A stretch of 64,000 nt of DNA from Sporosarcina sp. FSL K6-1522 (lineage in GTDB: Bacteria > Bacillota > Bacilli > Bacillales_A > Planococcaceae): the NCBI RefSeq assembly GCF_038622445.1, contig NZ_CP152019.1, forward strand, positions 1,462,501 to 1,526,500. The letters are read 5' to 3'. The first letter of the stretch is position 1; each line of letters begins with the position of its first letter. A program made the translations under genes and the position numbers. This document shows positions 26,484 through 34,544 of the stretch, one piece after another. The notes below the pieces were generated by a model. It had not been told where the DNA came from and searched no databases. It saw only the letters and a list, made by a program, of their open reading frames with translations.

Positions 26484-27689
26484 TTATAGAGTGGCATGCT
26501 TTGCTGAAGAGATTTTCTCAAGTGATTGATGCAAATCTGCAATAATGTCTTGTCGGTCTTCCAATCCAGCTGATAGCCTGATGAGTCCATCAGATATGCC
26601 GTATTTCAATCGTTCTTCTTGGGGAATAGAAGAGTGTGTCATGGAAGCGGGATGTTGTACTAAGGTTTCAGGATCACCGAGACTAAATGAGATTAATCCC
26701 AGCTGTAAATTGTTAATAAATTCTTTCCCGCTTGTTACTCCTCCCTTTAATTCGAACGAAACAACTCCCCCCATTTTTTTCATTTGAGACTTGGCTACTT
26801 CGTGTTGCGGATGTGATGGGAGACCAGGATAAAAAACCTTTTCAACAGCTGGATGTTTTTCAAGGAATTCTGCAATGGCCATTGCGTTATCACAATGCCT
26901 CTGCATTCTGACAGGCAATGTCTTTAACCCCCGTAAAATTAAATAAGATTCCCAAGCGTTTAAGTTTTGGCCAAGGTCGCCCATTATAGTTTTTCTCATG
27001 CGATTGATTTCGTTTTTCTGTCCGACGATAAAACCTGCAATGACATCACCATGACCATTGAGATACTTAGTTCCGCTATGAACGACAACATCAGCCCCCA
27101 TTTCAATAGGTTTTTGAAGGTAGGGCGTCATAAATGTATTGTCGATAATAAGGGTCAAATTATGGCGTTTGGCAATCAGTGAAAGGGCCTTAATATTCAA
27201 AACGGCTAATCCAGGATTTGAAGGTGTTTCAATATAAAGCACTTTCGTATTCGGTTTAATCGAACGTTCAAGATCCATTAGATTGGTACAGTCTATATAC
27301 GTATAGTCAATGCCGAAACGTGGTGCGAGGTTTTTTAAAAAGCTGAACGTCCCCCCATAAACGTCTTTTGTTACGAGGGCATGATCGCCATGTTGTAAGT
27401 AAGCCAGAAGGGAGATGGAAATCGCCGCCATGCCGCTGCTGACACCTAAAGCAGCTTCTCCGTTTTCTAACTGTGCAATTTGGCGTTCTAATTCTTGTGT
27501 TGTTGGATTGCCATAACGTCCATAATAAGTCCCTTCCATTTGCCCCGAGACGACGGCTGCTGCATCTTCAGCACTTGGGAATGAGTAAGCGACAGCAGGC
27601 GTTATCGACTGTGAAACAACGCCCGTGTGCCGCTCTTCCTGATGTAATGAATGAATGATATTCGTGTCTATACTCCAAAGTGATTTCAT
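26484..27689 (-). CDS. PLP-dependent C-S lyase (methionine gamma-lyase/cystathionine type)
   Basis: 401 residues, full-length Cys/Met-metabolism PLP enzyme. YGRYGNPTTQELE (about 56-68), SSGMAAI (about 84-90), YIETPSNPGL (about 152), the DNTFMTPYLQ strand, and VVHSGTKYLNGHGDVIAGFI near 201-220 with the PLP Lys in SGTKY. The final SAGLEDRQDIIADL is typical. It could be methionine gamma-lyase, cystathionine gamma-lyase or gamma-synthase; by eye MGL-like is favoured. RBS ATAGGAGG. It is divergent from the D-cysteine desulfhydrase operon, suggesting shared control. Confidence 0.9.
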   Translation of the reverse strand: MKSLWSIDTNIIHSLHQEERHTGVVSQSITPAVAYSFPSAEDAAAVVSGQMEGTYYGRYGNPTTQELERQIAQLENGEAALGVSSGMAAISISLLAYLQHGDHALVTKDVYGGTFSFLKNLAPRFGIDYTYIDCTNLMDLERSIKPNTKVLYIETPSNPGLAVLNIKALSLIAKRHNLTLIIDNTFMTPYLQKPIEMGADVVVHSGTKYLNGHGDVIAGFIVGQKNEINRMRKTIMGDLGQNLNAWESYLILRGLKTLPVRMQRHCDNAMAIAEFLEKHPAVEKVFYPGLPSHPQHEVAKSQMKKMGGVVSFELKGGVTSGKEFINNLQLGLISFSLGDPETLVQHPASMTHSSIPQEERLKYGISDGLIRLSAGLEDRQDIIADLHQSLEKISSAKHATL

Positions 27690-27864
27690 AATTTCCTCCT
27701 ATGATGGGTGATTGATTTTGTCTTGGGAATGATCTTTTGTTAGAAAGTAAATAATATTATAACTTTATATTTTTTATTATCTAGCAATTAGAATACTCTG
27801 TCAATCATTTTTCTAAACCGCACGAGCAGATATTTCAAGGGGGTATCTGGATAACAAAAAGTCG

Positions 27865-27893
27865 TTGACAGAATGTTTTTACTGTGTGATGAT
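27865..27893 (+). promoter_or_regulatory. Promoter of the D-Cys desulfhydrase operon
   Basis: TTGACA at 27865-27870, 17-nt spacer, GATGAT at 27888-27893. The -35 is perfect and the -10 poor, suggesting that an activator or relief of repression is needed. Confidence 0.6.
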
Positions 27894-27897
27894 TTTG

Positions 27898-27919
27898 AAA
27901 ATAACTTAATAATGTTATT
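27898..27919 (+). promoter_or_regulatory. Inverted repeat operator candidate
   Basis: AAATAAC and GTTATTT separated by 8 nt, just downstream of the -10. Overlapping the right arm, TTATTTACTTT recurs inverted as AAAGTAAATAA near 27743 in the promoter region of the divergent lyase gene. Likely site for the GntR regulator encoded at 31256. Confidence 0.45.
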
Positions 27920-28009
27920 TACTTTGAATGGAGAGTGTTAGGATGAACAGGAAATAACGATTGTCTGTCCAGAAGCTATACCAATATTTCAAAAGGTGGA
28001 GATTACCCA

Positions 28010-29020
28010 ATGTACCTATCAAAATTGCCGAGAAGAAGTTATACACATACACAAACGCCAATCGAAAGGTTAGACCGTCTGTCCGAGCTATTGGGTGGAC
28101 CTACGATTTATATTAAACGCGATGATTTACTAGGACTTGCTGGAGGCGGAAATAAGACACGGAAATTGGAGTTTTTACTGGCGGATGCCATTGCGAAGGG
28201 GGCGGATACCATCGTGACTTGTGGTGCGCTCCAATCAAATCATTGTCGCCTGACGTTAGCTGCCGCTGTTAAGGAAGGGTTGAAATGTCAGCTAGTTTTG
28301 GAAGAAGGTGTTGAAACGCCTTACAACGCAGATGCCAATGGTAACAACTTGCTCTATAAATTACTCGGAGCTGAGGAGATTAAGGTCGTCAAACACGGTG
28401 CAGATGTGATTGCGGAAATGCATGCATTGGGCGAGGAGCTAGTAGCAGCTGGCAGAAAACCGTATTTAATTCCCATCGGTGGGTCCAATGTATTGGGATC
28501 AGTTGGCTATGTAGCATGTGCTCAGGAAATCTTGCAACAAACATATGATAGTGGGCTCGTGATTGATCATGTAGTGGTGGCGAGCGGCAGTGGCGGCACG
28601 CAAGCGGGCTTAATCGTCGGTTTTGAGGGAAGTAGCGCGCCTATTAAAGTGAGTGGCATCAATGTCTCCAGGCCAAATGAAACGCAAGTTCCGAATATCG
28701 AGCGCTTGGTGAAGCAAACAGCAGAATTTCTACAAGTGACAGCTGATTGTTCGGACAGTGTACATTGCTATGACGGCTATGTTGGAGGCGGTTACACGAT
28801 TCCGACAGCAGGCATGATTGAAGCTGTGCAAATGTTGGCAAGGACAGAAGGCATACTACTAGACGCAGTATATACAGGAAAAGTGATGGCGGGACTAATC
28901 GACTTGGTTCGGAATGGAACATTTACAAAAGATGACAATGTCTTGTTTGTACACACGGGTGGCTCGCCTTCGCTCTATGCCAACCATACGTTGTTCAACG
29001 AAGATTTGTTTGTGCTATAA
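28010..29020 (+). CDS. dcyD: D-cysteine desulfhydrase (ACC deaminase family)
   Basis: 336 residues, fold type II PLP enzyme. IYIKRDDLLGLAGGGNKTRKLEFLLADA (about 32-60) holds the PLP lysine in GNKTRK, CGALQSNHCRLTLAAA (about 72-87) binds the substrate, and ASGSGGTQAGL (about 194) binds the phosphate. It converts D-cysteine to pyruvate, H2S and ammonia, or acts on related D-amino acids. Start ATG after AAAAGGTGGAG. First gene of the operon with the DapF-like gene (24 nt) and symporter. Confidence 0.92.
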   Translation: MYLSKLPRRSYTHTQTPIERLDRLSELLGGPTIYIKRDDLLGLAGGGNKTRKLEFLLADAIAKGADTIVTCGALQSNHCRLTLAAAVKEGLKCQLVLEEGVETPYNADANGNNLLYKLLGAEEIKVVKHGADVIAEMHALGEELVAAGRKPYLIPIGGSNVLGSVGYVACAQEILQQTYDSGLVIDHVVVASGSGGTQAGLIVGFEGSSAPIKVSGINVSRPNETQVPNIERLVKQTAEFLQVTADCSDSVHCYDGYVGGGYTIPTAGMIEAVQMLARTEGILLDAVYTGKVMAGLIDLVRNGTFTKDDNVLFVHTGGSPSLYANHTLFNEDLFVL

Positions 29021-29044
29021 CGTTTGGTGAAAAGTGAGGATTGG

Positions 29045-29923
29045 ATGATGAACATTCCATTTACGAAAATGCATGGTATTGGCAATAATTATATTTACCT
29101 CGATTTATTTGCACATGAATTTGATGAATCGATTTTTACTCAATTAGCAATCGATATTTCAAACGTCAATACGGGTATTGGGTCAGATGGACTCATCTTG
29201 ATTCACCCGAGTGATGTAGCCGATGTTGGGATGCGAATTTTTAATAAGGATGGATCGGAAGGGCAAAATTGCGGAAATGGGTTACGCTGCGTTGCGAAAT
29301 ATGTGTATGAAAATCATCTTGTGTCGAACAAGATCTTCAAAATTGAAACAAAGGCGGCTGTCGTAACAGCTGAGGTATTTGGGGATAGAGCGTGTATCGA
29401 TCAGGTGACGGTTGATATGGGACCACCTCTTTTACATCGCAGCCAAATACCGATGCAAGGTCCCGAAAATCAGCAGGTAATTGCCGAAGACTTTCAAGTT
29501 GGGGATCATGCATTGAAAGTAACGGCGTTATTTTTGGGGAATCCCAATGCCGTCTTTTTTGTAGACAAGATTGAAGAAGCACCTCTGCATGAGTTAGGTT
29601 CCATTGTGACGATAGATCCTCGTTTTCCAAATCGGGCAAATGTTGAATTTGTGGAGATTGTCTCTGACAAAGAAATCAATTTCAGAGTATGGGAGAGAGG
29701 ATCTGGTGTAACGGAGGCATGTGGGACGGGGGCTTGTGCCGCTGTCGTGGCTTCGGTGTTAAATGGCTATGTTCAGAAAGATACAGCAGTGACTGTCCAT
29801 TTAAGTGGGGGAGATCTAACGATTAAATGGGCAACTGATGGACGTGTCTGGATGACGGGGCCAGCAGAAACGATTACACAAGGAATCTTTTATTGGCGGA
29901 GCCCGTTCACTTCGACATTTTAA
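29045..29923 (+). CDS. DapF-like amino acid epimerase
   Basis: 292 residues from ATG 29045 (GTGAGG 6 nt before). Two-cysteine cofactor-free epimerase of the DapF fold: Cys76 in GSEGQNCGNGLRC and Cys226 in GVTEACGTGACAA. GNPNAVFFV near 162 and the first block TKMHGIGNNYIYLD are also kept. DapF makes meso-diaminopimelate for the cell wall and normally sits alone or in lysine operons. Here it lies between D-cysteine desulfhydrase and a symporter, so a paralogue acting on another diamino or sulfur amino acid (for example lanthionine or cystine stereoisomers) is possible. I cannot exclude that it is the only dapF. Confidence 0.88.
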   Translation: MMNIPFTKMHGIGNNYIYLDLFAHEFDESIFTQLAIDISNVNTGIGSDGLILIHPSDVADVGMRIFNKDGSEGQNCGNGLRCVAKYVYENHLVSNKIFKIETKAAVVTAEVFGDRACIDQVTVDMGPPLLHRSQIPMQGPENQQVIAEDFQVGDHALKVTALFLGNPNAVFFVDKIEEAPLHELGSIVTIDPRFPNRANVEFVEIVSDKEINFRVWERGSGVTEACGTGACAAVVASVLNGYVQKDTAVTVHLSGGDLTIKWATDGRVWMTGPAETITQGIFYWRSPFTSTF

Positions 29924-29965
29924 CCTGTAAGAGAAGATGTATTTTCATAAAGGGGGAGCAAGTGT

Positions 29966-31195
29966 ATGTTGCAGAAATTAAAACCGTATCGATTTCCACT
30001 CATTCTTCTATCTTCCATTATTGTAGGGTCTATTGTCGGCCTGATTTTTGGAGAAAAAGCGAGTATCATTAAACCGTTTGGCGATTTGTTTTTAAATCTA
30101 TTGTTCATGGTCGTCGTTCCGCTTGTGTTCTTTTCCATTACATCGGCTGTCGCGAATATGGATAGTATGAAACGACTTGGAAAAATTATGGGTTCAATGT
30201 TGACGATTTTTATCATAACAGGAATTATTGCATCCATAACGATGCTCGTTGCCGTGATTCTATTTCCAGTCGGATCAGGCGCTACCATTCCTGTAGAGAT
30301 TCCGGAAAATACGGAAGTATTGTCGTTATCTGATCAACTCGTCAATACGTTTACAGTGCCAGACTTTGTGGAATTATTTTCACGTAAAAACATGCTTGCG
30401 TTAATTGTATTCTCGGTGTTGTTAGGGATTGCGACTGGTTTGTCAGGAGAAGTTGGGAAACCATTTGCTCGCTTTTTAGAAAGTGGCTCTGAAATATTTA
30501 TGAAAGTGATTCAACTGATTATGTACTATGCACCGATTGGTTTGGGTGCTTATTTTGCGGCGTTAATCGGAGATTTTGGTGGGGAGCTCATTGGTGATTA
30601 TGCGCAGGCATTTATTCTCTATTACCCTGTTGCAATCCTTTACTTTGCGATTGGCTTTACAATATATGCGTTTATTGCTGGAGGGAAAAAGGGTGTCATT
30701 CGCTTTTGGAAAAACATTCTTGCGCCAGCAGCGACAGCGCTTGGAACAGGAAGTAGTTTTGCGACGTTGCCAATCAACTTGCAAGCTGCGAAAAAAATTG
30801 GAGTGCCGAAGGATATTCGTGAAACCGTTTTACCGCTAGGTGCAACGATCCATATGGATGGTTCTTGTCTTTCTTCTATACTTAAAATTGCATTCGTATT
30901 CGGTGTGTTTAACATGGAGTTTACCGGAATCGGTACGTTTGTCACGGCAATTGCGATTTCTTTAATGGCTGGTGTGGTGATGAGTGGAATTCCAGGCGGC
31001 GGATTTATTGGAGAAATGGTCATTATTACGTTTTACGGTTTGCCGATTCAGGCGTTGCCAATCATTTCGGCAATTGGTGTCGTTGTTGACCCGCCTGCGA
31101 CGATGGTTAACTCCACGGGAGATACTGTCGCGAGTATGCTTGTGACAAGGCAGCTGGAAGGGAAAGAGTGGATGGACAAAGCGATTGTTGACTAA
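29966..31195 (+). CDS. DAACS-family dicarboxylate/amino acid:cation symporter
   Basis: 409 residues, eight membrane helices plus two re-entrant loops. Family marks: the serine-rich ATALGTGSSFATLPINLQAAKKIGV loop near 255-279, LGATIHMDGSC near 293 and DPPATMVNSTGD near 379-390. It would import an acidic or sulfur amino acid such as cystine or glutamate with cations. Its place after D-cysteine desulfhydrase and the epimerase suggests the substrate of this operon. RBS AAAGGGGGAG. The GntR gene follows after 60 nt. Confidence 0.93.
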   Translation: MLQKLKPYRFPLILLSSIIVGSIVGLIFGEKASIIKPFGDLFLNLLFMVVVPLVFFSITSAVANMDSMKRLGKIMGSMLTIFIITGIIASITMLVAVILFPVGSGATIPVEIPENTEVLSLSDQLVNTFTVPDFVELFSRKNMLALIVFSVLLGIATGLSGEVGKPFARFLESGSEIFMKVIQLIMYYAPIGLGAYFAALIGDFGGELIGDYAQAFILYYPVAILYFAIGFTIYAFIAGGKKGVIRFWKNILAPAATALGTGSSFATLPINLQAAKKIGVPKDIRETVLPLGATIHMDGSCLSSILKIAFVFGVFNMEFTGIGTFVTAIAISLMAGVVMSGIPGGGFIGEMVIITFYGLPIQALPIISAIGVVVDPPATMVNSTGDTVASMLVTRQLEGKEWMDKAIVD

Positions 31196-31255
31196 CAATT
31201 GCTAGCTATGTTATGCATAAGTATGGGGGTACTTACCTTTAAGGAGGAGGTTATT

Positions 31256-31918
31256 ATGAATAGCTCGCAACCAAGAAGAATGTCTAAAGACTATGCATAC
31301 TTTGAAATCAAAAACAAAATTTTGAATGGCGATTTCACTCCTGAAGAGAGCTTAATTGAAAGTAAGTTAGCTAAGGAATTAGATATTAGTAAAACACCAT
31401 TACGTGAAGCGTTACAGAAACTAGAAGTGGAAGAGTTGGTTGTTAGGCAAGCCAATGGACGATTAAAAACGCCTTCGATTACGGTGCAAGAAGCTGAAGA
31501 AATATTTCTAGTGAGAAGTTATTTAGAAGGGATTATAGCCAAACAGGCTACTGATCATGCAACAAAAGAGGATATTGATAGTTTATCAGGCATTTGCGAT
31601 AAAATTAATCAAGCGATTGAAGCGAAAAATATCGAAGAAATCCTTCATTATGGAACTAAATTTCATGAGCAGCTGTATCGAATGAGTGGGAATAGGACTG
31701 TTGTAAAAATTCTAAGCCAATTGAATGATCATGTCACGAGGTATCGCCGTCTTGTGCCGATAAATAACGAGGAAATGTACATGCAAAATACGGATGAGCA
31801 TTCCATCATTCTTCAGCATATCATTGAAGGGGATCGATTGGGCGCAGAAAGTACTATGCGAAGCCATATTTTGAGTAGTATGAGTGTGGCTGTTGAGGCT
31901 ATAAAAAAGATGGAATAA
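31256..31918 (+). CDS. GntR-family transcriptional regulator (FadR subfamily)
   Basis: 220 residues from ATG 31256 with AAGGAGGAGG. The N-terminal winged helix (about 8-70) has SKDYAYFEIKNKILNGDFTP and ELDISKTPLREALQKLEVEELV. The C-terminal FCD-type helical ligand domain (about 80-210) has the AEEIFLVRSYLEGIIA and FHEQLYRMSGNRTVVKIL patterns, with Asp/His ligand candidates. Last gene of the sulfur amino-acid operon and its likely local regulator. Confidence 0.92.
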   Translation: MNSSQPRRMSKDYAYFEIKNKILNGDFTPEESLIESKLAKELDISKTPLREALQKLEVEELVVRQANGRLKTPSITVQEAEEIFLVRSYLEGIIAKQATDHATKEDIDSLSGICDKINQAIEAKNIEEILHYGTKFHEQLYRMSGNRTVVKILSQLNDHVTRYRRLVPINNEEMYMQNTDEHSIILQHIIEGDRLGAESTMRSHILSSMSVAVEAIKKME

Positions 31919-31997
31919 AAGTTTTGGATTTACTTACGAGTAGGTTATCCAGATTTTAATTTTCTACAATTGCGAATAAATAGAGGGTTTATAGGGG

Positions 31998-32055
31998 AGA
32001 CACCGAATATAAAGAGTGAATGGTTGTTCACTTTATTATAAGGGGTGTCTTTTTT
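31998..32055 (+). terminator. Terminator abutting the yhaR start codon
   Basis: AGACACC (31998-32004) pairs with GGTGTCT (32044-32050), and inside ATAAAG-A-GTGAA pairs with TTCAC-TTTAT. Six T end exactly at the ATG of the next gene at 32056. The AAGGGG SD of that gene forms part of the 3' arm. It ends the GntR transcript and could attenuate yhaR. Confidence 0.75.
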
Positions 32056-32835
32056 ATGTATACGACTGTTGAATTGACAAGAGAGGGACGTTTTGCGCGT
32101 CTAATATTGAACAGACCAGCGTCTATGAACGCGATGGATGAAGTGATGATGAAAGAGCTGGCAGACGTTTTTGAAGAGCTAAAGAATGACACGACTGTAC
32201 AAGTACTCGTCATTCAAGGGGCGGGGCGCGCATTTTCAGCTGGGGGAGATATTAAAGCAATGATCAATCCGGAGAACCCGATGGATATTGCTAAGGTGAT
32301 GGTTGATGTATCACGCTTGGCGAAAGCGTTGTATACATTGCCGCAAATTACGATTGCGGTTGTCCATGGGGCGGCGGCAGGATTAGGATTCAGTTTAGTG
32401 CTTGGCTGTGATTATATTATTGCGGAAGAAGAAAGTAAGTTGGCGATGAACTTTATCGGCATCGGACTTGTGCCGGATGGAGCAGGTCACTTCTTCTTAA
32501 AAGAGCGCATCGGCGTACCACAAGCGAAAAAACTCATCTGGTCAGGTCAGGTGATGAAGAGCCGAGAAGCGCTTGAAAAAGGGTTAATTGACGAAGTAAC
32601 TGCAGAAGGAAAAGGCGTTGAACAGGGAGAAGCCTTTGCTCATAAATTGCTCGCTTCACCGATTGCAGCAATGATTGCTTCAAAGCGTATTTTACATGAG
32701 CAAAAAATAGCAGAGCTTGATAGTGTGCTGGCAATGGAGAGTGAAACACAAGTGGCGATGCGTAAAACAGCGGATCACTTGGAAGGACTGCAAGCGTTTG
32801 TGGGGAAACGGACGCCGGCATTTGTAGGGAAATAA
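32056..32835 (+). CDS. yhaR: Enoyl-CoA hydratase/isomerase family protein YhaR
   Basis: 259 residues, crotonase fold. NRPASMNAMDEVMMKEL (about 19-35), the oxyanion-hole loop AGRAFSAGGDIKAM (about 57-70) and HGAAAGLGFSLVLGCDYIIAEE (about 103-124) are present, with one conserved catalytic Glu-type position replaced by the GIGLVPDGAGHFFL block. It would hydrate or isomerise an acyl-CoA. Position upstream of yhaQ, yhaP and yhaO matches B. subtilis yhaR. A terminator hairpin sits directly before its ATG. Confidence 0.92.
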   Translation: MYTTVELTREGRFARLILNRPASMNAMDEVMMKELADVFEELKNDTTVQVLVIQGAGRAFSAGGDIKAMINPENPMDIAKVMVDVSRLAKALYTLPQITIAVVHGAAAGLGFSLVLGCDYIIAEEESKLAMNFIGIGLVPDGAGHFFLKERIGVPQAKKLIWSGQVMKSREALEKGLIDEVTAEGKGVEQGEAFAHKLLASPIAAMIASKRILHEQKIAELDSVLAMESETQVAMRKTADHLEGLQAFVGKRTPAFVGK

Positions 32836-32838
32836 TAG

Positions 32839-32886
32839 GAGTACCGGATGCAAACCTGAAGAGGTGTCGTCCGGTGCTTTTTTTAT
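32839..32886 (+). terminator. Terminator after yhaR
   Basis: AGTACCGGATG pairs with CGTCCGGTGCT, followed by seven T. Confidence 0.85.
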
Positions 32887-32915
32887 TGAAGCAGGGGAGT
32901 TGATTGTGTATTTTC

Positions 32916-32978
32916 GAATTGTCAGCGAAAATATTCAAATTGTCATGGCAACTCTTGAAACTGTCAGTGCACCGCGGA
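32916..32978 (+). repeat. Three tandem 21-nt units
   Basis: Units start at 32916, 32937 and 32958, each beginning GAATTGTCA, AAATTGTCA or AAACTGTCA and followed by 12 diverged bases. The core recurs every 21 nt exactly. Same period as the large array at 51740-52187 but with a different core. Confidence 0.6.
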
Positions 32979-32981
32979 GAA

Positions 32982-33040
32982 ATGAAAGACCACTTCATTC
33001 ACCAGAGAATTTCCGGTGAGTACTGCAGTGGTCTTTACTC
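32982..33040. terminator. Hairpin after mgsA
   Basis: AAAGACCACT and AGTGGTCTTT arms enclose an inner CACCAGAG/TTCCGGTG stem. It follows the minus-strand mgsA stop at 33043. Confidence 0.7.
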
Positions 33041-33042
33041 GT

Positions 33043-33447
33043 TTATTTGTATTTCTCCATTGTCTCGCGCCATGAGAAAAAGCCTTTTTCAACAGCACGC
33101 AGTAGTAGTTCAGCTGTTGCAATATTCGTCGCGAGCGGGATACCGTAGACATCGCATAGGCGCAATAATGCGCTGACATCGGGCTCATGTGGTTGTGCAG
33201 TTAATGGATCGCGGAAAAAGATGATTAAATCCAAATCGCCTGTCGCAATCATTGCGCCGATTTGTTGATCGCCGCCTAAAGGGCCTGACATGAGTCGATT
33301 GACGGATAGATTCGTTTCGTCCATGATCCGTTGCCCCGTCGTGCCTGTTGCAAATAACGTGTATTGTGAAAAAATATGTTCATAAGCAATTGTGAAATTG
33401 ACCATTTCATTTTTCTTTTCATCGTGGGCGATTAGTGCAATTTTCAA
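33043..33447 (-). CDS. mgsA: Methylglyoxal synthase
   Basis: 134 residues from a TTG start with AAAAGGGGTG 7 nt upstream. Key residues are present: [10 protein letters not shown] at the N-terminus (His8 and neighbouring Lys), FATGTTGQ near 47-54, [14 protein letters not shown] near 65-78 with catalytic Asp in GGDQ, and [12 protein letters not shown] near 82. It converts dihydroxyacetone phosphate to methylglyoxal and phosphate, by-passing lower glycolysis. Length normal. Confidence 0.96.
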   Translation of the reverse strand: MKIALIAHDEKKNEMVNFTIAYEHIFSQYTLFATGTTGQRIMDETNLSVNRLMSGPLGGDQQIGAMIATGDLDLIIFFRDPLTAQPHEPDVSALLRLCDVYGIPLATNIATAELLLRAVEKGFFSWRETMEKYK

Positions 33448-33535
33448 TGTGGAACACCCCTTTTACTCTACTGGTAAGTAATGATCTAATTCTCTTATAG
33501 ATTATCACAGATTGGCGATGCGTGTATGAATTAAA

Positions 33536-33940
33536 TTAGGACAGTTTAGGTGCTACCACTTCAACTTTCATTCTATCCGGATCTTCAAAGTAAACGGCAT
33601 GATGTTCAGACCCACCGGCAAATGGATGCTTATCAGTATAGAGGATGCGGATTCCTTTACGTTGTAATTTGCTTGTTAACGCATCCACCTGTTGGCGTGA
33701 GCTTGCGTGGAATGCCAAATGATTAAGGCCTACACGGCATCTATGATAAGGGACATCAAGAAATCTTTCTTCTGCTTGTACGAAAACAATATACGTTTCC
33801 CCTAACTTCCAACTCCGTCCACTTTCCCATTCTTGAAACTGACTATATCCTAATTCTTCTAACAGCCAACTCCAGAAATCAATGGTTTTTGCTAAATCAG
33901 AAACGTATAGTTCAATATGATGAATAAGCCCTTGCGACAT
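33536..33940 (-). CDS. VOC-family (glyoxalase-like) protein
   Basis: 134 residues, two beta-alpha-beta-beta-beta modules. Start IHHIELYVSDLAKTIDFW, middle VGLNHLAFHASSRQQVDAL and end HHAVYFEDPDRMKVEVV place possible metal ligands at His8, His73 and Glu near 125. Substrate unknown; it may relate to methylglyoxal because mgsA is adjacent, but close homologues are often fosfomycin or dioxygenase-like. RBS CAAGGAG. Confidence 0.88.
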   Translation of the reverse strand: MSQGLIHHIELYVSDLAKTIDFWSWLLEELGYSQFQEWESGRSWKLGETYIVFVQAEERFLDVPYHRCRVGLNHLAFHASSRQQVDALTSKLQRKGIRILYTDKHPFAGGSEHHAVYFEDPDRMKVEVVAPKLS

Positions 33941-33966
33941 TATGTTATCTCCTTGTTATCTAAATA

Positions 33967-34006
33967 AAAGTGCAGCCAAGCAGAACAGTCTACTTAGCTG
34001 CACTTT
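33967..34006. terminator. Bidirectional terminator
   Basis: AAAAGTGCAGC and GCTGCACTTTTTT arms with T-runs on both strands; 3' of yhzD on the minus strand. Confidence 0.9.
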
Positions 34007-34007
34007 T

Positions 34008-34193
34008 TTATGAATGAAACAATAATAACTTCCCAGCGGGAGAAGCGAGGCGATGTGTTTTTTCAATAAGATCTTTTTCTTCTAGCATGGCTTGCCCCTG
34101 TACTTTTGCCGCGTCATCGGACTCCGCCGTGAACGTTTCTTCTGTAATCAATTTCCCTGTTGGTTCATATGCAGTCAGTTTGTAAGTTCTCAC
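34008..34193 (-). CDS. yhzD: YhzD-family small protein
   Basis: 61 residues from a GTG start at 34193, with GAAAGGGTG upstream; the longer frame from ATG 34211 would include the SD itself. YKLTAYEPTGKLITEETFTA, EEKDLIEKTHRLASPAGKLLLF are the family pattern. Function unknown. Soluble. Confidence 0.88.
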   Translation of the reverse strand: MRTYKLTAYEPTGKLITEETFTAESDDAAKVQGQAMLEEKDLIEKTHRLASPAGKLLLFHS

Positions 34194-34262
34194 AACATTC
34201 ACCCTTTCCATTCTCTTTCGTTCATTATACTACAATGCTACAAAATACTCTAAAAATATTTT

Positions 34263-34322
34263 GTAAAGGTTACTTGACATCAAACGTATAGTAAAGTAAC
34301 CTTTACGTAAAGCGACCTTTAC
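34263..34322 (+). promoter_or_regulatory. Promoter and operators of the xre gene
   Basis: TTGACA (34274-34279), 17-nt spacer, TAACCT (34297-34302). GTAAAGGTTACTT (34263-34275) and its exact inverse AAGTAACCTTTAC (34294-34306) overlap the -35 and -10. A third palindrome GTAAAG-CGA-CCTTTAC follows at 34307-34322. This is the layout of an autorepressed promoter with three half-site pairs. Confidence 0.75.
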
Positions 34323-34338
34323 TACTGAAGGGAGGGGC

Positions 34339-34542
34339 ATGGCACTGAATAACTTAATTAAGGAAATGCGGACGGCGATGGGCTTAACGCAGGATGACCT
34401 TGCGGAGAAGTTGGAAGTTTCGCGGCAGACGATTATTTCCCTTGAAAAAGGGAGATATAATCCGTCATTGGTTTTAGCGTTTAAAATTGCGAAGTTATTC
34501 AATTGTCGTATTGAGGATATTTTTACACCGGAGGAGGAATGA
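34339..34542 (+). CDS. Xre-family HTH regulator
   Basis: 67 residues made of a single Cro/C1-type HTH (about 5-60): LIKEMRTAMGLTQDDLAEKLEVSRQTIISLEKGRYNPSL, then KIAKLFNCRIEDIF. No effector domain. RBS GGGAGGGG. It overlaps the following membrane-protein gene (ATGA or close), the common two-gene unit of small repressor plus membrane protein. Probably represses its own promoter through the GTAAAGGTTACTT sites. Confidence 0.93.
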   Translation: MALNNLIKEMRTAMGLTQDDLAEKLEVSRQTIISLEKGRYNPSLVLAFKIAKLFNCRIEDIFTPEEE

Positions 34543-34544
34543 GG

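Noticed and set aside
27690..27860. S-box or T-box leader before the C-S lyase gene
   Set aside because: No S-box core, no T-box (UGGNACC) motif or specifier hairpin was visible; the region is AT-rich promoter DNA.
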